A DNA stretch of 64,000 nucleotides from Bigelowiella natans CCMP2755 (taxonomy: Eukaryota > Cercozoa > Chlorarachniophyceae), in the NCBI GenBank assembly GCA_000320545.1, contig ADNK01000023.1, forward strand, positions 78,160 to 142,159, written 5' to 3'. This document shows positions 25,309 through 38,559 of this stretch, one piece after another; the first letter of the stretch is position 1, and every line of letters starts with the position of its first letter. A program made the position numbers and the translations under genes. Under the pieces are notes generated by a model. The model did no database searches. It was not told the DNA's origin and worked only from the letters and a program-made list of their open reading frames with translations.

Positions 25309-25740
25309 TGTACATCCTCGTGCATCACTCTACTATCCTCTTCCGAGCCTCCATACATTACATTTGGAGTAAGAGGCCGCTAGAGTAGTAAGACTAAGCC
25401 TCTCACCCGGCCTTCGTTTTCCATGCAGCAGGAGACGAATGAAGCGAAGTTGTCAGTGGATATTCCGACGTCAAACAAGAAGCAGATCAAAGTAACGAGT
25501 AAGAAGACCGCGACAACACGGAGCAGGGGTGATAGGAGGGAAAGGACAAATCTGACAGCAGCAACAAGTGGGGAGAATAAGGAGACCACCTTACCAAGTG
25601 CTGCTGCCCCTGATGATCTGCAAGCGAAGATGGCGAACATCAGCATTGATGGTGGTGGTGGGGGGGGAAGGGCTTCTCCCTCTTCAGACAGCGATGCTGA
25701 TGATGATGCAGAGGTAATTATATATCTAATATAATATCAA

Positions 25741-25799
<59 letters not shown>

Positions 25800-27147
25800 T
25801 AGAATATTCTCGCCATCACCATCAAGTAGCAGCAGCGCCACCGTCTATCATCATCATCACCATCATCACCATCATCATCATAACCATCATAATTCTATTA
25901 GGGACCTAAGCTCATTCAGATCCCAGAGGGCTTCAAGGTATATACGCTCTTGCGACAACTCACTGATCGACTGAAAGACTGTCCTACGACGCCATCCACC
26001 AATGCAACACACACCTCCACACTGGCAAATAGATAATCGTAGCGTATATATTAAAAACAACAAAAAAACCACGACGATGATCCACCATTGTTCACCGAGT
26101 TCTCATCGTGTTGATATCGTCGGTAGAAAAAGGCTAAAGGGAGACCATCACGCAATGCACGTTGGGATAGAAACCTCCCTTTTCCTAACAGCGATAGGGC
26201 TCCAAGGACTGCGGGCAAGGTGCCGATTTATTCATTCACTCGTTCATTTATGTGTCAGAGATGTAAGAGAGTTGCAAGGTCTTAAATGGTAGAAGTCATC
26301 CCAATATTATCAACGAGAACCGTCGGTGGTGCTGTCATTCTTGAGCGGCACAGTTTTGAGGGGGGGGGGGTGGGGGAAGATGCATTCTGGGGGGGGATTG
26401 GTTTGAAAAAAAAAGAAAAGTTCATGAAGAATATAGGAGGTAGGAGGAACGGGGAGGGGGACGTTCTATGCGTCTGATATGGTTCAAAACAAAAATCGTA
26501 GTCGCTGATGTTATGTTGTTGTTGTTGTTGTATTTGGTGGCTCGAATCGATCAGCATTTCAAGTCGTTCCCTGGAGACCAGCGCCTCTGGCCGAAGGACC
26601 GAAATTGGTAAGCAACTCATAAGAATTGCCGCTGCTTACGACGCGGCAGCAGTTGTAGCAGCAGCGGCGCAAACACGGAGGGCCATTACGCGTACAGCAG
26701 AGAAGTCCGATCATTGAAACGGAGAGCTGATGAATGAATGCATGCCTCCGGTAGGTATAGGCGCGGCCTTCTGCCGATAAATTTGTGGGATGACCTTCAC
26801 CAGACTCCTGTGTCAGGGATATGGAGGGTATGTGTGTGCTTGTTCGCTGCTGCCCAGCTTATCATTCCAATGAAATCATGTATCTTCATTGAATTGAGAA
26901 CAGGCGTCATCAGACTTTTAACTTATTCGTTGTTTTCATGTTGCTCCCCCATCCCACCCACCCATACACGCACGCACACAGAATTTTATGATATGATTGA
27001 TTCCCATCAAGATCTTCAAGATCCTGTGGAAAAATGTCTATCGTGTGTATACATTGGAGGGAAGAGCTTGTAGGATTTTCGTCTGAAGGGGAGGGGGGTG
27101 TGGGGGGGCAATGGTGAGGGTGCTCAATTATGCTGATTCGTTCATTG

Positions 27148-27181
<34 letters not shown>

Positions 27182-27753
27182 GCATAAGAAGAAGGCCTTG
27201 AAGAACATCCGCTCAAAAATCGAAGACGAAAAGTACCGAAATGAGGTAGTTTATTGCCGGATGGATTTCCACCTGCAGCAGCGATTATTGAGATCGTAAT
27301 ATCGTGCGTCTTCTCACATATTCTCCTTCTGCTTCTTCTTGTCTTCCGCGTGTTTAATTGTATGCATGTATAGGACCTTGCTGACACGCGTCGTCAGAAA
27401 CTTCAAGCACTTAGGCTCATCAAACTACAAAAGCATATGGACAAGACGGTGATGATACGCGTGGTGTGTGCGTGTGTGCGTGTGGGCTGCATATATGTCT
27501 GCTCACGACGCTGAGCTAGATGTGTCGCCTGCTTGCAACCGCACACTTGTCGTTGTACTATCTCAGCAGCATCATCATCTTTCATCACTCACCCTTCTTC
27601 ATCCGTCATATACAGGTCAGCAGGGTCGTTCTCGAGGAAATGTCAGGTTGGCGGGCCAACACGAAAACAACAACAACAACAACACACCAAAACGGGGACA
27701 GCAGAGGATATAATTACTACAACGATCTCAAACACATCTCTATGAAAGAGAAG

Positions 27754-27799
<46 letters not shown>

Positions 27800-28632
27800 G
27801 TAGCTTTGGATTTTGTTTCTGCACGTGTGTTCAAAACTATAACGATGTAGATCTCCTCTGCCTCTCCAAACTCCCTGAGATCCCTCGCTCCCCCCCTCCC
27901 CCAGGCCAACTTCGACACACGCAGCCTGCTGAAACAGGGCCCATCGCTCGAGACCCACGACAAAATATGGTAACACCATACATTTGTATAATACGTGCGT
28001 GCTGTCTATTTTCCGGTCTATGTTCTCTTATATTGAAAAGAAGAAGTAAAGAACCCCAATTTAAGTACTTTCCACCCCTCTCCTCCTCTTATTTCACCGT
28101 TGCAGTCAATGTCCCGCCCCTTATCGCCAGCCGCAAGATCCGACGGTTTTCGGGTGAATATAAACAGCTTCATCAAGCATCTAATGTTTATATGCATGAG
28201 CATCATGGTCCGCAGCAGCATCATCATCATCATCATCATCGACCACTTGTGTTACTATTTTGATAATATATTTACAATCAAACAGGGAATCCAACGCTTA
28301 AAGTCTGGCGAGATTGATCGAGAATTGGCAGATAATGTACTGCTGCTGCTGCTGCTGCTACTTGCTGGCTTACTGCTGCTATGATTGAATCTTAACAAAA
28401 TTTAGTCTAGATCGAAGAATTCCAAGAATACTTCGTTTCTGATAGGCCATGCTGCCGCATTTTATTGCTGCTGCTGTTCCTGAGCATCTCACACGCATAT
28501 ACACACACACACACATAAACACACACCGACGTACATAGATCTACAGCGAGCCAGCTTTGGCCATACAAGAGGATGCAACTCCTTCGATCAAGCAGCCTTA
28601 TGACAGATATAAAATTATTGAACCACGGTATG

Positions 28633-28681
<49 letters not shown>

Positions 28682-29393
28682 CGCGTTGTTTGTACTAGTC
28701 GGAACATGTACACCACAAGTGCCCCCCCACAACCATCGATGTTTTTGCTGCAAACGTAAATGTGTATCTGCACGCCAACACCCCACCCCCTGCTACCCCA
28801 TCACTCACAAGACTCTTTGCTTCTTACTCTTTCCAGTGTTGATCATTTGAGTCCGATGTCACGCTCCCCGAAAGCATCGAAGGATAAGATAAAGACGTGG
28901 AGGTTAGCAGCATCCATCATGTACCGTACCATGACGTAAGAACCGTATGCATACAACACTACCACCAGCATGAGAGAATAGGCCACCCATCTTCTTCTTC
29001 TTCTCCTTCTTCTTCTTCTTCTTCTCCTTCTTCTTCTTCTTCGTTGATATCACGTGACATTATTTGTGGATGATGATGCCGTTGTTGTTGTTGTTGTTGT
29101 TGTTGTTGCTGCTGTTGTCACCAGAACAATCAAGCACAACCCAAAATTCAACGACTGGGACCACTTCAACGGTACTTGTGTTTTAGTAATATTTCTAGAT
29201 ACACTAACAATAGTGTCTGTGTGTGTGTGTGTGTTTGAAATTCAGCTTGACAATATTTTCCCTTCCATACACACGCTGCATATTCTCACTGGCCCACGCT
29301 CGCAAGTGCATGCAGCTAACACAAACTGCATGATGTGCTTTTGTAGGAATAACTATGAAGCGTCTCAAACAAGCTGTGCTACCAACTAAGGTA

Positions 29394-29433
<40 letters not shown>

Positions 29434-31159
29434 CCTCTCTCTCCCCCCTTATCATATTCATGAATATAAAATGCCTATAAAATACATGTAATATTATACA
29501 TGTATATAACCTCCTCTTCTTTCACATAAACAACAGGATAAGTGGGCCATTGAGAAGATACAAGCGAGGCAGCATGCTCTAGCCCTCCAGGAAGATGACG
29601 TAATCAGAAGGAGGGAAGAGGTGATAAGTTGCATGGAGATATTTGTACGTTCATTAGCATTTCTTCCGCTCCTTGTAATCATCCGCCTCCCCCCCCCCGG
29701 CCCACTCTATTTATCCTGCAGAGCATCAAGGCTACCAGGAAGAAATTCTATGACAGACAATTGGAAAACTTCAACAAGGTCTTCTTCGACTTCGTAGTTG
29801 CTGCTGCTCATGCGGATATGAGCTGTACAAGCACTGAAGCAGACATCAAGGAGATAGGAAGGGGGAATGGAATTTGGAGGGGGGGGGGGGGGGGGGGAGG
29901 AATGAGTCATCGGTCCATCTTCGATGTCGGCCCCTGTTGTGTACAATTATATGCCTATTGCTCCTCCACCCTTCTCCATTGTGCGAAAAACGCGGTTTCT
30001 CACGACACGATTTGCCTCTGCGCGTCGTTGATTGTGCGTACGGATTGTGTGGGTTGTTAGGAGGTGGAACTGAACCCTTTCGGGACTTCGCGCCCGCCAA
30101 CCGCCCGGATAGAAAGCGACGATGATCGGCAGCGAGCCATGCTTGCGAGTTGCAGCCCTTGTCTCTCGCAGCTAGCATCACCCAAGGAGAGACGGGAGGT
30201 GAGGAGAATGAGGGGGGGGGAGGAGGAGGAGGAGGAGGAGAGTGTTTTGGCAAAAAATCGTGAAAAGTAGTCTCATAACCGTACGCAGTTGTTGGAAAGT
30301 CTATTTGCGACGGGTTTTTGTTTGTATTTCTAGTTATTTTACTCTCTCTTTCTATCTCCCTCCCCCTCCCCTTAACGCACACACAGTATCACCCGGAGCT
30401 GCCTTACGATCACCTGGATATGAGCGGCATGGTACGATGATGATGAAGAAGACGATGATGATGATGATGATAGCAGAATAATAGTTAATCATAGAAGAAC
30501 GTTTGGGAAGAAAAACATGTAGTTTTTGCTAGCGGTGTCGCGTGCAACAAGCCGTCGCTGCTGTTCGGTTCGATTCAGGAATATTGTGTCTCCTTTTTTT
30601 TGAATACGGATCCGCATTATCCCCCTCCCCCCCCCCCCCCCCCAAAACCCAAACATTTGGGATTGTTTTTTCGATCGAAATACATAATAACTGGGAAAAT
30701 CTTACGAAAAATAAGGGGTACAAGCACGCGGACTATCAGCAGAAGGAAAATCCAGAATATATTGAAGACCGTGATAGGTGCCCTACCATATGCCATTCGT
30801 CGTTGCAATCACGAGGCTTTGTTTGGTCCTTTTCCCCAAAAAACAAGAAGAAAAGTTTCCAGGCCCTTTTTTTCCCCCCCCCCCCCCCCCCCCCCCCTCC
30901 CCCCACCTGCGCTCTGATGACAAAAGCATATTGCCCAACTTCAACAACAACAACAACCGCATTCAGGAGAATAATCGAGATAGCTCGCAAGGCCAATACG
31001 TACCGCACTCGCCCCCAGACAGCGATTGCTGCGCTCAATCCAATCCGAACGATTCCCCCAAGAAGGAGAGACGTCATGGAGGCCCACGCTCTGCACGCAG
31101 ACATAGAGCAATTCGAGGCGAGTATAGAAGGCAGGCAGATTACTTGTCGGGACTATTGA
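23908..31159 (+). CDS. Unknown charged protein, 24 exons
   Basis: Not recognised. 655 residues; every junction keeps phase: 23908-24054, 24400-24534, 24688-24742, 24976-25019, 25113-25244, 25429-25713, 25902-25937, 26555-26607, 26761-26827, 27183-27245, 27374-27448, 27616-27646, 27905-27969, 28106-28153, 28286-28336, 28551-28627, 28837-28935, 29125-29171, 29347-29390, 29537-29620, 29722-29778, 30387-30431, 30743-30777, 30967-31159. The N-terminal third is low-complexity and basic/Ser-rich. A short ordered core reads FKSFPGDQRLWPKDRNW and LPINLWDDLHQTP. A Lys/Arg/Glu helix-rich region follows (HKKKALKNIRSKIEDEKY; KIQARQHALALQEDD), and the end is RDRRIIEIARKANTYRTRP. No signal peptide or membrane span. 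It could be a cytoskeletal, ciliary or RNA-binding scaffold; I cannot choose. Nearly every intron carries a microsatellite. Confidence 0.75.
24091..24180. repeat. (CT)n-(GT)n-(GA)n inverted microsatellite
   Basis: Sits just inside intron 1 of the unknown 24-exon gene. A long CT run, a short GT spacer and a GA run of similar length form a potential perfect hairpin in the transcript. Confidence 0.8.
25266..25306. repeat. (GT)n microsatellite
   Basis: Intron 5 of the 24-exon gene. Other large tracts in this gene: (TA)n 24563-24597, (ATG)n 24752-24797, (AT)n-(GA)n 25740-25797, (TA)n 27150-27178, (GA)n 27757-27793, (CT)n 28636-28678, (CTT)n 28992-29043, (GTT)n 29078-29108, (CT)n 29397-29448, G run 29880-29897, C runs near 30625-30642 and 30875-30897. 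Confidence 0.85.
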
Positions 31160-32378
31160 TTCTCGATGCTGCGGACGCTGCTGCCACAAGCCCTTCACCT
31201 TAGTTCACTTTTTACGTGGATGATAGCACTCGCACTGACCACCATCACCCGCATTATATACCACACGCGTATCTGAATGACGTGCCTTTCAAGGCCTAGC
31301 GATTATGTAGCAAAGGCAATGATAATAAGCGTGTCGTTCGTTTACATCTAGATACGCGCACAGCTAGACAGACACGAATACTATTATATATATATATATA
31401 TATATATATTGGTTGGTGTACATAGGCATTGTGAATATCGCTTTCATATCCTTGTTTTAAGTATAAAGGGGAAAATGTAGTCGCAGTCATTAAACATTCT
31501 GTGCTTATGATAACAATCTAGTATTACCGCAACGCATTGCTGTCGTACGCGCCCGTTTATTTGTTCCCTGTGTAATTAGCAACGGCTGTAAGCTAGTAAG
31601 CTGTGGTATATGCAATGTGTGCGTAATGTAATTTAAGCTACCATGCATCACATCACTGTGGTATCTGCACACTGACCATTAAAGATATTTAAATCATTCA
31701 TTGTATATGTCTCGTATACTGCTCTAGCAGCACAGAGACGTATGCATGCAATCGTAAGAGACAACGTTGACACTCGCATGCATCGCATAGATGCAGCGTG
31801 TGCGGATAATTTTTTCGTTTGTTTCCCATTGTTTGTCTAGATCATGGGACAGCTGCCTACCTAGCTAGACAGATGTAAGACGGATCGATGCAATCAATGA
31901 ATTAGGGTTATTAGTATAAATTTGTTCAATAGTCATCCTTATGTAGCTGTGCAATGCAGCGGCTATGCTACAGACGGGTGTAATGACATGTTCATGTTTT
32001 CACGATTAATAAATCCTAGAATCTTTTTTTTGATAATCATCCTGATGTAGCTACATGCACAAAGCTTGTTTATAAGAGTCTATATCAGCCTTATATATAG
32101 GGAGCTGGCGATGCCACCGCGTTTGCACTTCTGTGCGTGTGGTTGCGCAATGACGATATCGCGCAGCAAGTCACTGCTGATATGCATGCTGTTATTGTGC
32201 GTCCGCGGCCGGGACCGATCAAACCGAATCGCCGCGAGAGGCGAACATACATGACTAGCTAGCTAGCATTATTATTCCATACTTCTTATGCCCAACTATT
32301 CACAGCAGAATGTATATGGAGCACATGTAGTCTTTTAACATTAAGCAACACGCGTTCAACGCAATAATAAACAGGGGC
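31160..32378. other. Convergent spacer 4
   Basis: Between the 3' ends of the 24-exon gene and the TPR gene. (TA)n at 31383-31410. Dense palindromic words (CTAGCTAGAC, ATGCATGCA, CTAGCTAGCTAGCATT at 32255-32270) and two tandem copies of the dispersed spacer repeat at 31866-32060. No coding exon is seen. Confidence 0.6.
31866..32060. repeat. Dispersed spacer repeat, copies B and C
   Basis: Two imperfect copies of about 90 bp. B: AGATGTAAGACGG, an AT-rich middle, TCATCCTTATGTAGCTGTGCA (core 31933-31946). C: AGACGGGTGTAATGA, GATTAATAAAT, TCATCCTGATGTAGCTACATG (core 32037-32050). Copy A is at 16484-16546. Confidence 0.5.
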
Positions 32379-32972
32379 CTACGGCGAGATGAAGAAGTAG
32401 TCGATCCAGTACCACACGAAGATGGAGCTCGCTCCGACGAGGATGTTCTTGCCTTGACCGCAGACTAGCTTGTCAAAGCGGCCCCAAAGCGTCATCAGCG
32501 GCTGCACCACCTTCGAGACATGCCGCGCCATGCCCATCATGCTCTTCAGCTTCGCTTCGTCCATGTCCGCCATCATATCGAGCCGCGCCGCCAGGTCCTC
32601 CTTGGACATCCCAGCCATGGCGGGGTTGGAGCGCATCATCGTTTCGAACATCGCCGGGTTGTTCTTCAGCATGTCGCGCTGCATCTGCATCATGGCTTTC
32701 AGCTGCTTTCCGTCCATGTTCTCCATCATCTTGAGCGCCTGAGCCTGCTGGGAGGCCATACCGCCGCCCCCCCCCGGTGCTGCTGCTCCTCCTGGTGGTG
32801 GTATGAAGGGAGAGGAGGTGGAGGAGGAAGAGGCTACATTGCTACTGCTACTGCTGCTGCTATTACTCGTCGTAGCTGGTACGGCGCTACTCGTTGACGC
32901 TAAGAGGGAGGAGGGAGGAGAGTTTCTCAGTAAGCAGAGGAGTCATACATAATAAATATATTGGGAGAGAGA

Positions 32973-33010
<38 letters not shown>

Positions 33011-33304
33011 AGAAATAGAAGGGAAAGCAAGGCGGCAAGAGAGGAAGAGGAGGAGGAAGGATGGGGAGGATATGATATATTTCTACCTGTTTTGGAATCA
33101 GAAGACGATGACGGTGCTGGGACTCCTCCCCCTCCCATCATCTGTTTCATCTTGGTCAGGTTTGCGAGCTGCTCTGGCGTCATGTCCTTCATCATCTCTG
33201 CCGCCATTTTCATCTGCACCTTCGCTTGCTCAGGGTTCGCCGCCATGCGTTCCATCGCCTCGGCTCCTGACATATGACAAGGGATAATGCACACACAATC
33301 ACAA

Positions 33305-33342
<38 letters not shown>

Positions 33343-35178
33343 ACACACACTGACTGAACCGTCCATCGGAGCTTGGTTTTGGATGTTGATGTCGGTGTTT
33401 GGGTTTGTTGTTGCTGCTTATTGTATGTTATGATGGATGATGATGATGGCCCCTCGATGCTGCCGGCGGCTATCAGCACCTCACATTGAGTACCACCGCC
33501 ACGTAAACGTACACTTGCTGATGCTTCTGCTACTACTACTACAATGACTAATATGATGATGGTTGGATATGATTGTGCTGTCTAATAGTACTACTATACT
33601 ACTACTACTCCTACTACTACTACTACTACCCATTCGTATCTGCTCATCGGTCATGTGCGCCATGGCTGGGTTCAAACTTCTGAGCTGATCTGGTGTCATC
33701 GACTTCATCATAGAAGCCTGCATCTTCATCTGTTCAGGAGTCATGTTGGCCATATGCTGGCTTGCCTGCCGAAGGTCCGGCTTGGAAGGGGGGAGGGGGG
33801 GAGGGGGTTGCGAAGAGGAGATGAGGGGAACGCTTATTACAACAAAGTAATACTAATGAAAAAAGTAATGATAGTAACTATAGCAGGGGTAAATGATGAG
33901 ACACAAAAACCTAGAAACCGTACAGCAGCAGCAGCAGCAGCAGCAGGAGGAGGAGGAGGAGGATATAAACACATACATATAGTCCATACATGCACACATT
34001 GGATATCACAACCACGATCCCAATCACCCCCCTCCTTCCCACAGCCAGAACTACATGCATGACGACGACGACGACGACGAGTCGTTGTGAGTCGTCGTGA
34101 AAGAAATTAATTGAAAGATGTGCTTCTGGCGTGCTACTACCTTTGTTCCTGCAACGAACGGGGAGGAGGAGGAAGAGGAGGAGGAGGAGGAAGAAGGGAT
34201 AGAGCTCCTATTCTTTCCCTCCTTAGAGTCCGATAGCCTTGCACCTACTTTGCCCCCCCCTTTCTTGTCGCTCTTCCAGTCATCGTTCACCTCCTCCACT
34301 GACACCCCACCCCCTCTCCTCTTTCCTCCTTCCTTGAGATCTGGTTTATCCTTAGAATCATCATCTTCTTCGTCATCGTCCAAAAAGTATATCTCTCTGT
34401 CATCGTCGTTGGTGGCAGCATTCTTCCCATCGGTTGTGCTGCTGCTACGAGCATCTTTGCAATGCTTCTTGACTAAGCTAACCATCTCGCTTTTCTCCGT
34501 TACGCCTTTATAGTCGACGCTAGCAGCTTCGAGCAACCGCCTTAGCTCGCGGATTGACAGCGACGCTGGATCGCTTGTGTATGATGGCAATGACGACGAG
34601 GAGGTATTGGTAGTTGTAGTAGAAGAAGAAGAAGGTGCTGACGTCGAAGTATTCTTTTTCGTGCTCTTACTAGGTGTACCAGGACTGGCTTCGGCTTCTT
34701 TTCCTTCTTCTGCGGGGGTTGTTGATTCCTTGGCTGCTTTTGGTTTCAGCTTTTCGAGAAGCGCTTTACACTTTTGCGAAGAAGGGTCAAGCTGGAGAGC
34801 CTTCTCTAAATCAACCACAGCACTTGTGTAGTCGCCCTCCCCTCCTCGCTTCTCTCGAGCTGTAGCGCGGCGGAAGTAGGCTTTCACGTTAGGTCGGTCG
34901 TGAATCACTGCCGTGCACTCACGTATGGCCTTCTTATAGTTCTTGAGCTGCAGATGGCAGGCAGCGGCGTTCAGATGGCATGCTTCGCGCAGCTTGCTCA
35001 CAGCCTCCTTATCGTAGGACCTTTTGCATCGAAGTTCAGCAAACAGTAAATGAACGAGAATGACAACCAATGTCAGAAGTATACTTCCAAGATAGGTTTG
35101 GTGCACGAAGAACCCAACTGCGACAGCAATCAGGATCGATAGGTGGATGTGACATGTATGGATAATGATGATGCTGAA

Positions 35179-35211
<33 letters not shown>

Positions 35212-35934
35212 TAACAGATCCTTCTTACGGTTTGTGGTTGTACAATGTACTAAGTGTCGACGAATAGTTTAGACCCTAGTATCACCCTAAATATTACCTT
35301 TTCGAGTCCTCCATTCCATCCAGCACAAGGAAAGCGTCCTCATACTTATCAAGGGCCTTCACAAAATCCTTCTTTTTGTGGAACTCGACGCCTTCTTCTT
35401 TACATTTCTGCGCCTCGCGTGCTTGCCCTGTGAGGGGTGCAGATGGCTTGGAAGACGAAGAGGAGGAGGAAGGCGAAGTGCTGCTCCCTGTTGCTCCCCC
35501 CCCGCGCATAGTCTTGGCCGCATTTGAAAGCTGTTCGGGTGTCATATTCTTGAATTGTTCAGTGGCCATCTTCATCATGGCAGGGTTGTCCTGCATCATT
35601 TTCATGGCATTCTGCATCATCGCTGGATCCATTCCCATAGCATTCATCCTAAGAGGAGGGTGAGACGACAACACATTACGTTATTTCAGGTCATCATTCC
35701 CCTGAAATAGACCCTACTAAATATAAAACTAAATGCTAAAGGAAGAAAGAGCGGTGTGTTCTTGGCACTTCCTTCACAGCTCCATCAACACACGTTCATT
35801 TGATTGGTGCTACGACTTCGTACGCACCCTGCATAGTTATTCTGCGCGTTCCTCATCTGTTCCTGCATTTGTTCCGGAGTCATATTCTTCATCTGCTCCT
35901 GCGCCATCCGAAGCTGCTCCGGAGTGAAATTCAT
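32379..35934 (-). CDS. Tail-anchored TPR protein, OEP61/TPR7-like
   Basis: Predicted membrane-anchored chaperone (Hsp70/Hsp90) receptor for protein targeting. 729 residues, six exons in phase: 35828-35934, 35298-35648, 34141-35020, 33630-33780, 33087-33266, 32379-32899. The N-terminus is rich in Met/Gln with NPAMM and repeated MTPEQ(L/M) units, as in plant OEP61. A TPR region follows (EEGVEFHKKKDFVKALDKYE to KAYFRRATAREKRG and LEKALQLDP). A SAP-like helix pair (SIRELRRLLEAASVDYKG), acidic and poly-Ser linkers come next, then more NPAMAHM/MTPEQ units. The C-terminus has one hydrophobic tail (KNILVGASSIFVWYWIDYFF). In plants OEP61 sits in the ER/plastid envelope; here the target membrane is unknown. 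The donor after IRMG opens a (GTA)n array. Confidence 0.85.
32965..33010. repeat. (GA)n tract in last intron of the TPR gene
   Basis: Reads (CT)n in the transcript. Other tracts in this gene: (CA)n 33303-33340, (TAC)n 33597-33629 (GTA array at a donor in the sense strand), (GCA)n 33924-33944 and (ATG)n 35184-35212. Confidence 0.85.
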
Positions 35935-36312
35935 GGTGACCAGGGAGCTGGAGTAGGAGAGAGGGAAGGTGGCGAATGTTTCTGTGATTCGTAGGCTGAC
36001 GAAGTTACTCCGATACTTTTCAGACAATATATCCCTTTTATTAGCAGTGTCGCTAATGTATAAAATAAGTCCTTGCATTATGTTTTTGGATATATCTGTA
36101 TGTCGTATTTGATAATTAGAGACACCTGACCCTCCGCTCGGATCAAGTAGCTCTGAATTTCTTTGGACGACAACGATTCCCAGACCGGCTTTTTGGTATT
36201 CCGCTATTTGGAAGACACCCGTCCATGTCGCAATCAGTAAACCAAATGAAAATATTTATACGCGACAATCCAATATGCCACGGGGGTCTTTCTCCTCTCT
36301 CCTCAAGTAGCA
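35935..36312. other. Short divergent spacer
   Basis: 378 bp between the TPR-gene start and the earliest in-frame ATG of the P-protein gene. AT-rich, no microsatellite and no recognised motif. Likely a shared bidirectional promoter (inference). Confidence 0.5.
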
Positions 36313-38527
36313 TTGCAAACGAGGCAAAACATTGCGATCTCAGATGTGAGACAACTTCTTCTCCGTCCTGATTATTCGCCGGGGATTCGAGATTCGGAGA
36401 GATCTCTTGGTAATCGTCTCCAGGATTCTCTGGGAACGTCCCGTTTGACAAAAAGACACAAGTCCGAACTGACTCACTCCACCATGGCCTCCGTCGGTTC
36501 TACGAAGCCCGCAGACTCAAGGGTCTCTGCAGACAGGAGCCAGGACCTTCCGGCGCTTGGAGACCTGAGGAAGAAGATTGATGAGTGCGATCGGGCCATT
36601 ATCAAGCTCCTGAACGACAGGATGAAGGTCCTCCACCGCCCCCCCGATCGTTTTGTTTACGTACCTTGCTCAGCGTGTTTGACCCATCGATTTTCCAGGT
36701 TTGTCAGATGATCGGACAAGCGAAAGGGCGCATGATGGTAGAATCGCACTCTTTGTTTGATTCTTTCATGACGCTGACCAATACGTGTTCCTTATCGATG
36801 AAAAGGCCATGGAAAGCAAAGAAGCCCTATCCAAGGAGGAAGAAAAGAAGCAAGTCTATCGCCCCGCGAGAGAGAAGTTAGTATTCGATAAGGTAGAAGA
36901 CCAACAGAAGGAGTATCCTATACCGCATTGCTCAATTTATGACATGCAGTCTGCTACTACTACAGGTAGCACGTATAAATGGCCACATGCCTGGGCCGTT
37001 GACTGACACAGCAGTCCGAGCGATTTACAGAGAAGTATCATACGCACATGCATTGAAGAGAGATATGCGCTGCTATTAAATCTTTGGTGATGTAGAATCC
37101 GAATGCTCACACACTGTGGTGTGGTGGAATCATTGATCTGGCATTGTACTTCGCTCGGCATCCTATTTTCTGAGCAGCACCCCTCCCTGACGATTTTGCC
37201 TTAACATTAAAAAGGTGATGTCGTGCTCGATAAACTTGCAGCAGCCGACAACGATTGGGTAGCAATGTTTGCACATTTTCTGAACATCTACATCCACATC
37301 TTATCCCTGGCTACTACTACTACTACTACTACTATTACTACTACCACACTGTGGATGCATCAGGTGCAGCGTGTGTTGCTGCTGCACACATAATGATAAT
37401 TCTAATAATAATTCTAACAATAATAATTTTATCCCACACGCCTGCAAGTGCGCGCTCACACGTGTGAGAACTTTCTTCTTTTCATTCACAGATATCTAGG
37501 ACCTCCCGCTTCCTCGAGCCATGTGGTAAGCCCCCCCCCCTCGTCTAGAGCTAGTAACACCCTACCTACGCAGGATCCGTATTGATGATTTAACAATGTC
37601 ATTTCTTTCTTCCTTATCATCCTCTCACCCATCAAATCGGAATAGGCCGCAGTAAATCGCTTCGGAGCCTCCATGGCATTTCGAGCCATAAGTTCCACGG
37701 CAGATATCCTGTCGCTTGTTGAGAACGGCGCAATCAGCTACGGTGTCATTCCGATCGGAAACTCTCACGCGGTAATACTACTACTACTAACTAGTAGTAG
37801 TTAGCAGTTGTAGTTGTAGGAGTAAAAGTAGTCGTATGGTAGTCGTAGTAGTCGGTAGGAGTGATATTGCAGCAGCAAGCAATCCGCGTTGTGGAGGACA
37901 AATGTGATGATGCATGCATGATCTTCTCTTGTTTGCTTTAGGGATTGGAGTCTAACACTCTTGATGAGCTAGCTAAGTAACTGCTACTAGTAGTAGTAGT
38001 AGCAGCAGTAGTGTAGTAGTGGTAGTAGTAGTAGCAGTAGTAGTAGTAGTAGCACATGTGGGAGAACGAGAGAAAGAAAGAAAGAACAACTCAGAGAAAG
38101 AGGGAGAGACGGCGAAGAAGCAGCAGAAGAAGAAGCAGAAGAAGATAGTATTACATTCGGCAACACTACTACTATTCCCGTGAACAACTCATTCTTATTC
38201 TTGTTATCGCACTACCAACCCCACTACTACTTACTACTGCTGCTACTATTACGACCACATCACGTGGCTTTTACCAGCACCCAGATGAAGATCTATGCGG
38301 AAATCGAGATACCATTATCGTTTGCTCTGCTTTCGTACGTTAAGGTGGGTGGGGACATACAGCGCGAGTAGTGATAACTACCGCTGCTACTGCTGCTGTT
38401 GTTGCTGCTGCTGACAAGTTTGTATTGTTCCTTGTCCCTATTGGATGATGATGATTTGGGCAGTCGAAGACGGAGATCGCCACTGTGTATGGTAGCCAGG
38501 TAAAGAGGCGCATGATGATGCTGCTAC

Positions 38528-38559
<32 letters not shown>

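Noticed and set aside
26982-27060. Open stretch FYDMIDSHQDLQDPVEK after a CACACAG acceptor in the 24-exon gene
   Set aside because: Its phase fits neither the preceding exon (ends phase 0 at 26827) nor gives an open frame in phase 0; skipping it joins 26827 to 27183 cleanly.
28981-29110. CRISPR-like appearance of regular short repeats such as (CTT)n and (GTT)n
   Set aside because: Units are 2-3 bp with no spacers; these are microsatellites in introns of a eukaryotic gene.
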